A DNA stretch of 64,000 nt from Roseihalotalea indica. Lineage in GTDB: Bacteria > Bacteroidota > Bacteroidia > Cytophagales > Cyclobacteriaceae. Positions 44,699-53,303 of this stretch are shown here, in pieces. The stretch's first letter is position 1; each line of letters opens with the position of its first letter. The position numbers were made by a program, and so were the translations under genes. Location of the stretch: the NCBI RefSeq assembly GCF_022458895.1, contig NZ_JAINFL010000002.1, forward strand, positions 558,001 to 622,000, written 5' to 3'. The notes beneath the pieces were generated by a model, which saw only the letters and a list, made by a program, of their open reading frames with translations, made no database searches and was not told where the DNA came from.

Positions 44699-46081
44699 AT
44701 GAAAACCATTACATCTTTCTTCGGGCTTGGTCTGCTTCTTATCGCAGGCAGTGCCCTAGCCCAAACCGAAGGCCATCACCCGGCCCACCACGACACCAAT
44801 ACGCATGAACACCATCAGCCGATGCCGGATAGTGCTATGCACGAAAGCCATAGGATGGGCGTACCCATGTCGCACGCTTTTTCCCGTAACCTGCCGATGA
44901 ATCGCAATGGCTCCGGTACCGGATGGCTGCCCGATGCTTCTCCCATGTACGGATATATGCTGCATACCAACCGCTGGATGTACATGATCCACGGCAACCT
45001 GTTTCTGCGCTATAACAACCAGGACATTAGCGGGCAGGGCGATCGGGGAGGAGATAAATTTGATGCTCCCAACTGGGTAATGGGAATGGGGCAAACCCAG
45101 GTGGGCAAGCGGGGGCTCTTCCGCTTCAGTGCCATGCTGTCCTTAGATCCGCTGACTGTGGGTGGGGAAGGATATCCCTTGTTGTACCAATCCGGGGAGA
45201 CGTGGGAAGGCGAGCCACTGGTAGACCGGCAGCATCCCCATGATCTGTTCTCCGAGCTTTCGGTAGGCTATACCCATATGTTTTCTAAGGATGTGGATGC
45301 TTTTGCTTACCTGGGTTATCCGGGTGAGCCGGCTTTCGGACCGGTAGCCTTCATGCACCGGGTATCCAGTCTCTACAACCCGGATGCCCCCATCGGCCAT
45401 CACTGGCAGGATGCTACCCATATCACTTTCGGGGTAGGAACCTTAGGAGTGCGCTACAAGCAGCTGAAACTGGAAGGTTCGGTCTTCACCGGTCGGGAAC
45501 CAGATGAAGACCGTTACGACTTGGATCGCCCTCGTTTCGACTCCTGGTCCACTCGCCTATCCTATAACCCGGCTCCCGCCTGGGCCCTACAGGTATCTAA
45601 AGCCTGGGTAAAGGATGTGCACGGATTGGGGCCGAGAGAGGATGTAAATAAAACCACCGCTTCGGCGATCCATTCCCTGCGTCTAGGTACTGGTACCTTC
45701 CTGAACTCAACGGCAGTCTGGGGATACAACAAGGCACAGGGACATCACGACCCCCAAAGCTCTTTTCTGCTGGAAAGCGCCCTGACGGCCCATTCCACCA
45801 CCGTGTACGGAAAATACGAGTGGGTAGAGAAGTCCATGGAAGATTTGTTGCTAAACGAAGAAATCTACGGACACGGTGCCCTGTTCCCCGTTCATGCCAT
45901 CTCTCTGGGGGTACAGCAGAACCTGGCTGAGATCCTACATACGAATGTGGCTTTGGGAGCGCAGGGTACCTGGTACCAAAGCCCGTCACCCTTGGAAGAC
46001 CTCTACGGAAGTCATCCGCTGGCCCTACAGGTATATCTGCGGTTATATCCGGCCCTGATGAGTGCCGGTGCCGGTAAGTAA
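44699..46081 (+). CDS. His-rich outer-membrane barrel of the copper island
   Basis: A 460-residue exported protein with a signal peptide (FGLGLLLIAGSALAQTEG), a His/Met-rich N-terminal segment (GHHPAHHDTNTHEHHQPMPD) and a long beta-strand-rich body with aromatic girdle residues (MYMIHGNLFLRYNNQD, GTLGVRYKQLKLEGSVF). It ends LQVYLRLYPALMSAGAGK. The conserved Met and His in MYGYMLHTNRWMYMIHG could bind copper. I recognise the type as frequent in Bacteroidota copper clusters but not a named family. It is probably controlled by box C and followed by a membrane cytochrome. Confidence 0.75.
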   Translation: MKTITSFFGLGLLLIAGSALAQTEGHHPAHHDTNTHEHHQPMPDSAMHESHRMGVPMSHAFSRNLPMNRNGSGTGWLPDASPMYGYMLHTNRWMYMIHGNLFLRYNNQDISGQGDRGGDKFDAPNWVMGMGQTQVGKRGLFRFSAMLSLDPLTVGGEGYPLLYQSGETWEGEPLVDRQHPHDLFSELSVGYTHMFSKDVDAFAYLGYPGEPAFGPVAFMHRVSSLYNPDAPIGHHWQDATHITFGVGTLGVRYKQLKLEGSVFTGREPDEDRYDLDRPRFDSWSTRLSYNPAPAWALQVSKAWVKDVHGLGPREDVNKTTASAIHSLRLGTGTFLNSTAVWGYNKAQGHHDPQSSFLLESALTAHSTTVYGKYEWVEKSMEDLLLNEEIYGHGALFPVHAISLGVQQNLAEILHTNVALGAQGTWYQSPSPLEDLYGSHPLALQVYLRLYPALMSAGAGK

Positions 46082-46120
46082 CCACGAAGTACGCTGGAAA
46101 CTATTTTAACCCCACCGGCT

Positions 46121-46708
46121 ATGAAAAATTTTATTCGCATTTCCTATCTGATCGTGGCATTCCTGGTAGTCGTGATCGCCTCGGCATCTATTGTATTCAG
46201 CGGGTTATACCACGTAGGAGCTACCGACCGGCACATACAGTCCCTGGAGTGGCTACTGCGGACGACCATGGAAAACTCCATTCGCTATCATGCCCGAGAC
46301 ATTCAGGTGCCCGACACCCTCAATTTGCAGGATGTTACCTTCGCTCGGCAGTTTTACGGGCACTACAGCGCCGCCTGCCAGAGCTGCCATGGGGCCCCTG
46401 GGTTGAAAGCTGCCCCCTGGATGGTCATCTACCCCGAAGCGCCGGATCTTACCCGGAAAGAAGTGGTGGATCAATGGACGGATGGTGAGCTTTTTTGGAT
46501 TCTGAAACACGGCATCAAAGATACGGGGATGATGGCGCTCGGACCGACCCATCCGGAAGAAGCCATATGGGGAGTGACCGCTCTGGTACGGCAGTTGCCG
46601 GAAATGTCCGCCGAAGAGTACCAGTCCATTGCCCGCTGGTATCAGGAGATGGTGACGCAGAAAGCCCAGGCAGCAGAACCCAGCAACATGGAGAACCATG
46701 TGCATTAA
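46121..46708 (+). CDS. Membrane-anchored cytochrome c
   Basis: A 195-residue protein with one N-terminal membrane anchor (LIVAFLVVVIASASIVFSGLY) and a periplasmic haem domain: ACQSCHGAPGLKAAP (C86, C89, H90) and a candidate Met ligand in DTGMMALGPTH. The C-terminal helix region is VTALVRQLPEMSAEEYQSIA and the end is NMENHVH. It follows the barrel gene by 39 bases and is likely co-transcribed. It may take electrons during periplasmic copper oxidation, but the partner is unknown. Confidence 0.88.
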   Translation: MKNFIRISYLIVAFLVVVIASASIVFSGLYHVGATDRHIQSLEWLLRTTMENSIRYHARDIQVPDTLNLQDVTFARQFYGHYSAACQSCHGAPGLKAAPWMVIYPEAPDLTRKEVVDQWTDGELFWILKHGIKDTGMMALGPTHPEEAIWGVTALVRQLPEMSAEEYQSIARWYQEMVTQKAQAAEPSNMENHVH

Positions 46709-46746
46709 GACCCGGCAGATAAAAGACATGGCTATAGAAAAGCTTA

Positions 46747-46780
46747 AAAATTATATAAAACTCTTCGGTAATTCTATAAA
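46747..46780 (+). promoter_or_regulatory. HMA-AraC box B, upstream of the HMA-like chaperone
   Basis: Half-sites TATAAA (46754-46759) and TATAAA (46775-46780), 21 bp apart. The -7-like TATATTTA begins at 46802, at the same offset as in the other boxes. It matches box A at 27 of 34 positions and ends 60 bp before the start codon, almost the same as box A in front of copA (61 bp). Confidence 0.7.
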
Positions 46781-46840
46781 GCCAGCCTGGGTAGTACTTC
46801 GTATATTTACATAAGAAATTAAAAGTCAATTACTTATAAC

Positions 46841-47086
46841 ATGAAAACATTAACCCTAAAAATACCCCATATGATCAGTCATCATTGCCAGATGACGGTC
46901 CACAGCGCGGTGAGCCGATTGAAAAGTGCTCAGGTTCAGGAGCTGAAATCTACTGAGTTGATTATCAACCTGGATACTGCCCAGACCTCGGTCGAACAGC
47001 TCTTAGAAACTGTCGAAAAGGCCGGATACTCGGTAACTGGCTACACCGTAGCACCAGAAAAAACAACGATTGAATCACCAGTTTAA
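46841..47086 (+). CDS. HMA-like protein with an altered metal site (SHHC)
   Basis: An 81-residue HMA-fold protein. The usual MxCxxC is replaced by MISHHC: Ser13, His14, His15 and Cys16, so only the second cysteine is kept and two histidines are added. The rest follows the HMA pattern (SAVSRLKSAQVQELKSTELI and LLETVEKAGYSV). Metal choice may differ from that of a normal copper chaperone. It is followed after 11 bases by a normal CSGC HMA protein, and promoter box B lies upstream, so the pair is probably induced together. Confidence 0.8.
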   Translation: MKTLTLKIPHMISHHCQMTVHSAVSRLKSAQVQELKSTELIINLDTAQTSVEQLLETVEKAGYSVTGYTVAPEKTTIESPV

Positions 47087-47097
47087 ATTACAAAACG

Positions 47098-47307
47098 ATG
47101 AAACCTCATACCTTTAAAACCAATATCAAATGTTCCGGCTGTATTGCCCAGGTTACTCCGTATCTGAATGAAGCGGCCGGCGAAGATCACTGGAACGTAG
47201 ACCTTCAGAACCCGCAAAAAATACTGACTGTCACCGGAAGTACGGACGACACGAAGATCCGGGAAGCGGTACAAAAAGCCGGGTTTACGGCCGAAAAAGT
47301 GCAATAG
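47098..47307 (+). CDS. HMA copper chaperone-like protein
   Basis: A 69-residue single HMA domain with the metal site IKCSGCIAQV (C12, C15) and the pattern TKIREAVQKAGFTAEKV at the C-terminus. It is the size of CopZ/Atx1-type chaperones, which carry Cu(I) to CopA. Asp/Glu-rich ITVTGSTDDT segment fits strand three. It is the second gene of a two-gene unit and a strong terminator follows. Confidence 0.9.
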   Translation: MKPHTFKTNIKCSGCIAQVTPYLNEAAGEDHWNVDLQNPQKILTVTGSTDDTKIREAVQKAGFTAEKVQ

Positions 47308-47322
47308 CAATGCAGATTTTCT

Positions 47323-47356
47323 AACACCTTCCGAGCTAATCACGGAGGGTGTTTTC
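47323..47356 (+). terminator. Rho-independent terminator after the chaperone genes
   Basis: AACACCTTCCG (47323-47333) pairs with CGGAGGGTGTT (47343-47353) with one G-U pair and a 9-base loop, then TTTTC. It begins 15 bases after the chaperone stop codon. Confidence 0.8.
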
Positions 47357-47528
47357 GCGTGTATAATCGTACTTTTATTGGGGTCTAGTAGATTGAAACG
47401 CAAAATACAAGTGCTCGTAACCCGAAACGAAACTGCCAAAATATCATACGAAAAAAACACAATATCGTACCGTCTAGGAAATCTTTTCACCGATCATCCG
47501 CGTTACTTTAAATAGCAAGTTACCATTC

Positions 47529-47915
47529 ATGCGTCAAATTCTATCCATATTGCTACTCCTTTCCGTGCTGTTAAGCTCTACCGGGCTTACCATGACTAAG
47601 CACTTCTGCGGAGAGGCATTGGCGCATGTAAGCCTGCGTGATGAAGCAAAGAGTTGTTGCAGTGACGAGGAAAAAGAACAAATGCCCGGTGATTGCTGCC
47701 ACGATGAAACTGAACAGCTTACGCTGGATACGTTTCAGCTTGATCATCAGACCGTGCAATTACAGCCTCTGGCTATCCTTACCCTGCATGTATTTGCTAA
47801 TATTTTTCAGGTTTTTCCCGAAAACCCTACTGTTTCACCTCTATGGACGGCTTTTCATTCCCCGCCTCTGCCTGAGATAGCGGTGTATCTGCGGGTACAG
47901 TCTTTCCTTATTTAG
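47529..47915 (+). CDS. HYC_CC_PP-type exported Cys/His protein
   Basis: A 128-residue protein with a signal peptide (ILSILLLLSVLLSSTGLTM) followed by HFCGEAL, SCCSDEE and DCCHDETE, and a C-terminal FHSPPLPEIAVYLRVQSFLI. The H-x-C, CC, CC, PP order is that of the HYC_CC_PP family found beside CusA-type pumps in Bacteroidota. The cysteine pairs probably bind copper in the periplasm. It precedes cusA by 94 bases and likely shares its transcript. Confidence 0.85.
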   Translation: MRQILSILLLLSVLLSSTGLTMTKHFCGEALAHVSLRDEAKSCCSDEEKEQMPGDCCHDETEQLTLDTFQLDHQTVQLQPLAILTLHVFANIFQVFPENPTVSPLWTAFHSPPLPEIAVYLRVQSFLI

Positions 47916-47942
47916 CCTACGCATTTTAGTCTTTCCTGATAT

Positions 47943-47967
47943 CCAGATAGGGCATTGTCCTGTCTGG
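47943..47967 (+). promoter_or_regulatory. Stem-loop between the HYC_CC_PP gene and cusA
   Basis: CCAGATAGG (47943-47951) pairs with CCTGTCTGG (47959-47967), 8 of 9 positions, loop of 7. No T-run follows, so it may be an intra-operon stem that sets relative expression and not a terminator. Confidence 0.4.
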
Positions 47968-48009
47968 GATCGGCTATTCATTTTATTCACTGAATAGAGA
48001 AATTCTATT

Positions 48010-51000
48010 ATGCTTAACGCTATCATTAAATTCTTTCTGGAAAACAAACTGGTTACCGTGCTTGTATTGCTACTCATTGTAGCTTGGGGTATTGTTACCG
48101 CTCCTTTTAATTGGGAGATCGATTTCCTCCCTCGTGACCCGGTACCCGTGGATGCCATTCCCGACATCGGCGAAAACCAGCAAATCGTGTTTACCGAGTG
48201 GATGGGCCGCTCGCCGCAGGACGTGGAAGACCAGATCACGTATCCGCTGACTACTGCATTATTGGGATTACCGGGAGTCAAAAGTGTGCGCAGCAGTTCG
48301 GCCTTCGGTTTCTCCAGCATCTACATTATTTTTAATGAAGACATAGAGTTTTACTGGAGCCGCTCCCGGGTGCTAGAGAAACTCAACTCACTGCCTGCCG
48401 GACTCCTTCCAGATGAGGTACAACCAAAGCTGGGTCCGGATGCCACCGCCTTGGGACAAGTGTACTGGTACACCCTGGAAGGCCGGGATAAGGATGGCAA
48501 CCCTACCGGTGGCTGGGATCTGCACGAACTGCGTACCATCCAAGACTATTACATCCGCTATGCCCTCACCAGTGTGGAGGGTGTGGCTGAAGTGGCCTCC
48601 GTTGGTGGATATGTCAAGGAATACCAGGTGGATGTAGATCCAGCCGCCCTGAAAGCCCACAGGGTTTCTCTGATGGATGTGATGCAAGCCGTGCAAAACA
48701 GCAATATTGATGTAGGAGCCAATACCATTGAAGTCAACCGGGTAGATTATTTTGTCAGAGGCCTGGGCTATGTCGAAGAGCTGGCCGATCTGGATAAAGC
48801 CGTAGTAAAAGTAACAGATAATGTACCTATTCGGGTCAAAGATGTGGCCCGAGTGAATATCGGCCCACAACCCCGCAATATGGGTGGTATTCTGGACAAG
48901 TCAGGTGCGGAAGCGGTGGGTGGTGTTGTGATTGCCCGCTATGGTGATAATCCGCTCAAGATCATCAATGCCGTCAAAGAAGAAATCGAGAATATCTCAG
49001 AAGGCTTACCCTCCAAAACCCTTAAGGATGGTACGGTGTCCAAAGTTACTATTGTTCCCTTTTATGATCGTACCGGGTTGATCTACGAAACACTGGGCAC
49101 GCTGTATGAAGCCATCAGTTTGCAGATCCTCATCACTGTCATCGTGATCATTGTGATGGTGTACAACCTGCGGGCTTCCATCCTAATCTCCGCCTTGCTG
49201 CCGCTGGCGGTGCTGATGTGCTTTATCTTTATGAAGTACTTCGGGGTAGATGCCAATATCGTGGCCTTATCGGGCATTGCCATTGCCATTGGCACTATGG
49301 TCGACCTGGGGATTATCCTCAACGAAAATATCCTGCGACATCTTGAAATGGCCCCCGAAGGTCAATCTAAATTAAGAACGGTATATGAAGCTACCACCGA
49401 AGTGGCCACTGCCATTGTCACAGCGGTGAGCACCACCATCGTAAGCTTTCTTCCGGTATTTACCCTGCAGGCAGCAGAGGGCAAACTCTTTGGGCCTTTG
49501 GCTTATACCAAAACGTTTGCCCTGGTGGCAGCGGTGATTTTCACACTCATCATCATGCCTGCCTTTTCGCATTGGATATTTTCTATGAAAAAAGGCAGGC
49601 GGGGCTCTCGAAAAGGCAAAACGGGCTTATACCTGAATTACCTGTTACTGGTGGCAGGGCCTGTCATTGCTTTTACCGTCTGGTCATGGGGCGGTTGGGT
49701 ACTATTCGGTTTCGGACTGGTCAACGTACTGCTCTATCATTTTCCTGGAAAGCTGGGTAAGTACCGTGACCTGCTGATGGTGGGCGTAACCGTAGTGGCA
49801 GTAACCTGGCTTCTCACCACCGAATGGGTGCCTCTTGGAGTATCCAATAGCTTGTTGGTCAACTTTTTATTTATCGCTGCGATTTTAGGCTTAGTACTTG
49901 GTTCATTCGCCCTGTTCCTCAGGCTCTATCCAAAGATACTGATGTGGTGCCTGGAACACAAAGGCGTGTTTTTGATGGCTCCGGTTTTCATCATTCTGGT
50001 TGGTGCCAATGTCTGGCTGGGTTTCGACCGGGTATTTGGTATTATCCCGAAAACCACTGAAAATCTAGGGTGGAACCTTAGGGAAACCTTAGGCTGGACG
50101 GCCATGACAGAAGTATTTCCCGGATTAGGTGAAGAATTTATGCCTTCCCTCAATGAAGGTTCTTTCCTGCTCATGCCCACCTCCATGCCACATTCCGGGG
50201 TTGAGGTAAACCGGGAAGTGCTGCAAAAACTAGATATGATGGTGACGGCCATTCCTGAGGTTGAAATGGTAGTAGGGAAAGCCGGTCGTGCCGAAACAGC
50301 TATTGATCCGGCACCTATCTCCATGTTTGAAAACACCATCAACTACAAGAGCGAGTATGTATCCGACATCAACGGCAATAAACTGCGCTTCCAGGTAAAT
50401 GATGATGGTCATTTCCTGCAGCAAAACGGAGAGACCTATGATCCGGAAACCATGTCGCCTGAGCAGATAGATGTGGATCAATTAATTCCTGATTCGGATG
50501 GCGAATACTTCCGCCAATGGCGCGACCACATCAAAACGCCGGATGATATCTGGAATGAAATTGTGGGCGTAATCAACATTCCGGGAGTCACCTCCTCTCC
50601 AAAGCTACAGCCTATAGAGACCAGGTTGGTGATGCTGCAAACCGGCATGCGGGCTCCCATGGGTATCAAGGTGTATGGCCCCGACCTAAAAACCATAGAA
50701 GTGTTCGGGCTTCAACTAGAAAAATACCTCAAAGAAGTTCCTTCGGTAAAGCAGGAAGCTGTTTTTGCTGACCGTATTGTGGGTAAACCTTATCTGGAAA
50801 TTGATATTGACCGGGATCAGATTACCCGCTACGGATTGAACATCCGAGACGTACAGGATTATGTGGAAACCGCTATTGGTGGTATGCCGCTCAGCACCAC
50901 CGTGGAAGGTAGGGAGCGCTTCCCCATCCGCGTTCGTTATGCCAGGGAATACAGAGACGATCCGACGGTCATTGAAGATATGCTAGTGCCTACGCCTTTA

Positions 51001-51849
51001 GGCAACTACATCCCCTTAGACCAACTGGCCGACGTTACTTACCGCCCGGGACCGGAAATGATCCGGGGAGAAAATAGCTTTCTGGTAGGATATGTATTGT
51101 TGGACAGGAAGCCCGGCTTTGCAGAAGTTACGGTGGTAGAAGATGCTCAGCGCTACCTGCGGGAAAAAATAGAATCAGGGGAATTGACCGTTCCTGCAGG
51201 TGTCCGGTATGAGTTTTCCGGCAGTTATGAGAATCAGGTTAGGGCGGAAAAGCGCCTTGCCATTGTTGTTCCACTCTGTCTAATGGTTATTTTCCTGATC
51301 CTGTATTTTCAGTTCCATGCCATATCTACCACATTATTTGTTTTCTCTGGTATCGCTATGGCTTTCTCCGGTGGCTTTATGATGCTCTGGCTCTATGGGC
51401 AGAGTTGGTTCATGGACTTCTCTGTCTTTGATACCAACATGCGGGAATTATTCCAGATGGGTACCTATAACCTGAGCGTAGCGGTTTGGGTAGGGTTTAT
51501 CGCTTTATTCGGTATTGCTACGGACGATGGTGTGGTGGTGGCCACCTATCTGAAACAGAGCTTTGAAAGGCGAACACCAGAAAATGTCAGGGAAGTACGG
51601 TTAGCAGTTTTGGAAGCCGGTAAAAAGCGGGTATTGCCTGCTATGATGACTACTGCTACCACCTTACTAGCCCTGTTGCCGGTGCTTACCTCATCGGGAC
51701 GAGGTTCGGACATCATGATTCCCATGGCTATTCCCTCCTTCGGCGGTATGATCATAGAGATCATTACCGTGCTGCTGGTGCCGGTACTCTATTGCTGGTG
51801 GGCGGAACGGAAAGTAAGGCGGAACCCTGAAGTATTTACAGAATCCTAA
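48010..51849 (+). CDS. cusA: CusA-type copper/silver RND efflux pump, enlarged
   Basis: A 1279-residue HME-RND pump. Helix 4 has AIAIGTMVDLGIILNENILRH, the monovalent-metal (CusA) form, unlike the DFG form in the CzcA protein of this window. Periplasmic repeats include VDAIPDIGENQQIVFTEW and PTSMPHSGVEVNRE. It is about 230 residues longer than E. coli CusA: an added set of membrane helices (about residues 530-670, WGGWVLFGFGLVNVLL, LLVNFLFIAAILGLVLG) and an inserted periplasmic segment (about 775-850, NYKSEYVSDINGNKLRF). The last membrane part has GIATDDGVVVATYLKQ. It would export Cu(I)/Ag(I) from the periplasm with CusC and CusB coded downstream. Confidence 0.95.
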   Translation: MLNAIIKFFLENKLVTVLVLLLIVAWGIVTAPFNWEIDFLPRDPVPVDAIPDIGENQQIVFTEWMGRSPQDVEDQITYPLTTALLGLPGVKSVRSSSAFGFSSIYIIFNEDIEFYWSRSRVLEKLNSLPAGLLPDEVQPKLGPDATALGQVYWYTLEGRDKDGNPTGGWDLHELRTIQDYYIRYALTSVEGVAEVASVGGYVKEYQVDVDPAALKAHRVSLMDVMQAVQNSNIDVGANTIEVNRVDYFVRGLGYVEELADLDKAVVKVTDNVPIRVKDVARVNIGPQPRNMGGILDKSGAEAVGGVVIARYGDNPLKIINAVKEEIENISEGLPSKTLKDGTVSKVTIVPFYDRTGLIYETLGTLYEAISLQILITVIVIIVMVYNLRASILISALLPLAVLMCFIFMKYFGVDANIVALSGIAIAIGTMVDLGIILNENILRHLEMAPEGQSKLRTVYEATTEVATAIVTAVSTTIVSFLPVFTLQAAEGKLFGPLAYTKTFALVAAVIFTLIIMPAFSHWIFSMKKGRRGSRKGKTGLYLNYLLLVAGPVIAFTVWSWGGWVLFGFGLVNVLLYHFPGKLGKYRDLLMVGVTVVAVTWLLTTEWVPLGVSNSLLVNFLFIAAILGLVLGSFALFLRLYPKILMWCLEHKGVFLMAPVFIILVGANVWLGFDRVFGIIPKTTENLGWNLRETLGWTAMTEVFPGLGEEFMPSLNEGSFLLMPTSMPHSGVEVNREVLQKLDMMVTAIPEVEMVVGKAGRAETAIDPAPISMFENTINYKSEYVSDINGNKLRFQVNDDGHFLQQNGETYDPETMSPEQIDVDQLIPDSDGEYFRQWRDHIKTPDDIWNEIVGVINIPGVTSSPKLQPIETRLVMLQTGMRAPMGIKVYGPDLKTIEVFGLQLEKYLKEVPSVKQEAVFADRIVGKPYLEIDIDRDQITRYGLNIRDVQDYVETAIGGMPLSTTVEGRERFPIRVRYAREYRDDPTVIEDMLVPTPLGNYIPLDQLADVTYRPGPEMIRGENSFLVGYVLLDRKPGFAEVTVVEDAQRYLREKIESGELTVPAGVRYEFSGSYENQVRAEKRLAIVVPLCLMVIFLILYFQFHAISTTLFVFSGIAMAFSGGFMMLWLYGQSWFMDFSVFDTNMRELFQMGTYNLSVAVWVGFIALFGIATDDGVVVATYLKQSFERRTPENVREVRLAVLEAGKKRVLPAMMTTATTLLALLPVLTSSGRGSDIMIPMAIPSFGGMIIEIITVLLVPVLYCWWAERKVRRNPEVFTES

Positions 51850-51859
51850 TAGCGAGAAA

Positions 51860-53281
51860 ATGAGAAAAACAGCAATCATTACACTGTTCCTTTTGGGCTT
51901 ACGGACGATCAGTTTTTCCCAAAGCCTGGATGATTACCTGAAGACAGCAGCAGAAAACAATCCGGAGCTCAAGGCCTATTTCAATGAATACCTGGCAGCT
52001 TTGGAGCAGGTGCCGCAGGTAGGTTCATTACCTGATCCTGAATTGAGCATGGGCTTTTTTATTCAGCCTATGGAACGTTTCATGGGGAACCAGCAGGCTG
52101 ATATTCAATTGATGCAGATGTTTCCCTGGTTTGGCATGCTCCGCACCCAAAAGGATGAGGCAAATAAAATGGCCTTGGCCCAGTTTGAAGAATTTCAGGA
52201 TGCTAAAAACCAGCTATTCTATCAGGTAAAAAGTACCTGGTATCAACTATATCGACTGGAAGAAGAGATCAGAATTACAGAGGAAAATCTGGATATATTG
52301 AAAAAATATGAACGGCTGGCACTCATCCGCTTTCAGAGTGCCGGGACAGATTCTGGTTCAGGAAGTATGCAGGAAAATGCTCCGATGAAGGAAGAATCCA
52401 GATCATCATCAGGTGCTGCCATGGGAAGCATGGCAAGCGGGATGAATACCGGAAGCACCTCCGGAAATACCAGTTCAACAAACAAGGCTTCTATGGGAGC
52501 GTCCAGACCGATGGCGGCTACCGGATCGGGAATGAGTGATGTCTTGAGGGCACGCATGGAGGTCAGAGAACTGGAGAGTACCTTGGCTTTCCTGAGAGAT
52601 TCCCGCATGCCCTTACAGGCGGAATTCAACCAATTGCTGAACCGTAACATCCATGAAGATATCGTTGTCTCCGGTTCTCTGACAGACACAGCCTTGTCTT
52701 TAGAGCGCTTAGCACTGTTGGACAGCATCACACAAAACAACCCTATGCTGAGAATGCTGGGAGCCGAAACAGAGGCTTATGAAGCGCAACAGAAAATGGC
52801 ACGGCTGGAAGGCCGACCCATGCTAGGAGCCGGGGTGAACTATATGCCATTCAGTCCGCGCACAGAAGACGGCATGGCGATGGGCGGTGACGATATGATC
52901 ATGCCTATGGTAAGGCTGAGTATACCCATCTATAGGAAAAAATACAGCGCCTTGCGCAAAGAGGCTGAATTAAAGCAACAAGCTGTACAGCATCGGAGAG
53001 AGAATACCGTCAATCAACTTTCTACCCAGTGGGCTTCCGCCCTTCGGGACCTCGATGATGCCATCCGAAGGGCTGCCCTCTACCGGGAACAATCAACGCT
53101 GGCCAGGCAAACCATGAACTTGTTAATGACCAGCTATACAACCAATGGGCGTGACTTTGAAGAAGTACTCAGGGTTCAGCAACAACTACTGGATTACCAG
53201 TTAAGATTGTTCACTGCCATTGTGGATCAACATACTACTGTAGCAATGTTGGAAATGCTGGCAGCTTCTGAATTGAATTAG
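51860..53281 (+). CDS. CusC-like TolC family outer-membrane channel
   Basis: A 473-residue outer-membrane factor with a signal peptide (TAIITLFLLGLRTISFSQS). The TolC-type coiled-coil repeats are clear (NPELKAYFNEYLAALEQVPQ and NPMLRMLGAETEAYEAQQKM). Between them, about residues 155-220, is a low-complexity insert rich in Ser, Gly, Met and Ala (SSGAAMGSMASGMNTGSTSG), with many methionines that could bind copper. It lies 10 bases after cusA and 22 before cusB in one operon. Confidence 0.92.
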   Translation: MRKTAIITLFLLGLRTISFSQSLDDYLKTAAENNPELKAYFNEYLAALEQVPQVGSLPDPELSMGFFIQPMERFMGNQQADIQLMQMFPWFGMLRTQKDEANKMALAQFEEFQDAKNQLFYQVKSTWYQLYRLEEEIRITEENLDILKKYERLALIRFQSAGTDSGSGSMQENAPMKEESRSSSGAAMGSMASGMNTGSTSGNTSSTNKASMGASRPMAATGSGMSDVLRARMEVRELESTLAFLRDSRMPLQAEFNQLLNRNIHEDIVVSGSLTDTALSLERLALLDSITQNNPMLRMLGAETEAYEAQQKMARLEGRPMLGAGVNYMPFSPRTEDGMAMGGDDMIMPMVRLSIPIYRKKYSALRKEAELKQQAVQHRRENTVNQLSTQWASALRDLDDAIRRAALYREQSTLARQTMNLLMTSYTTNGRDFEEVLRVQQQLLDYQLRLFTAIVDQHTTVAMLEMLAASELN

Positions 53282-53303
53282 TGGCAAAAAGCAAAAAACA
53301 AAA

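Noticed and set aside
45597..46085. Minus-strand ORF of 162 codons under the outer-membrane protein gene
   Set aside because: Rich in Arg, Pro and Gly as expected of an antisense shadow in GC-rich coding sequence; the plus-strand frame has a signal peptide and strand pattern.
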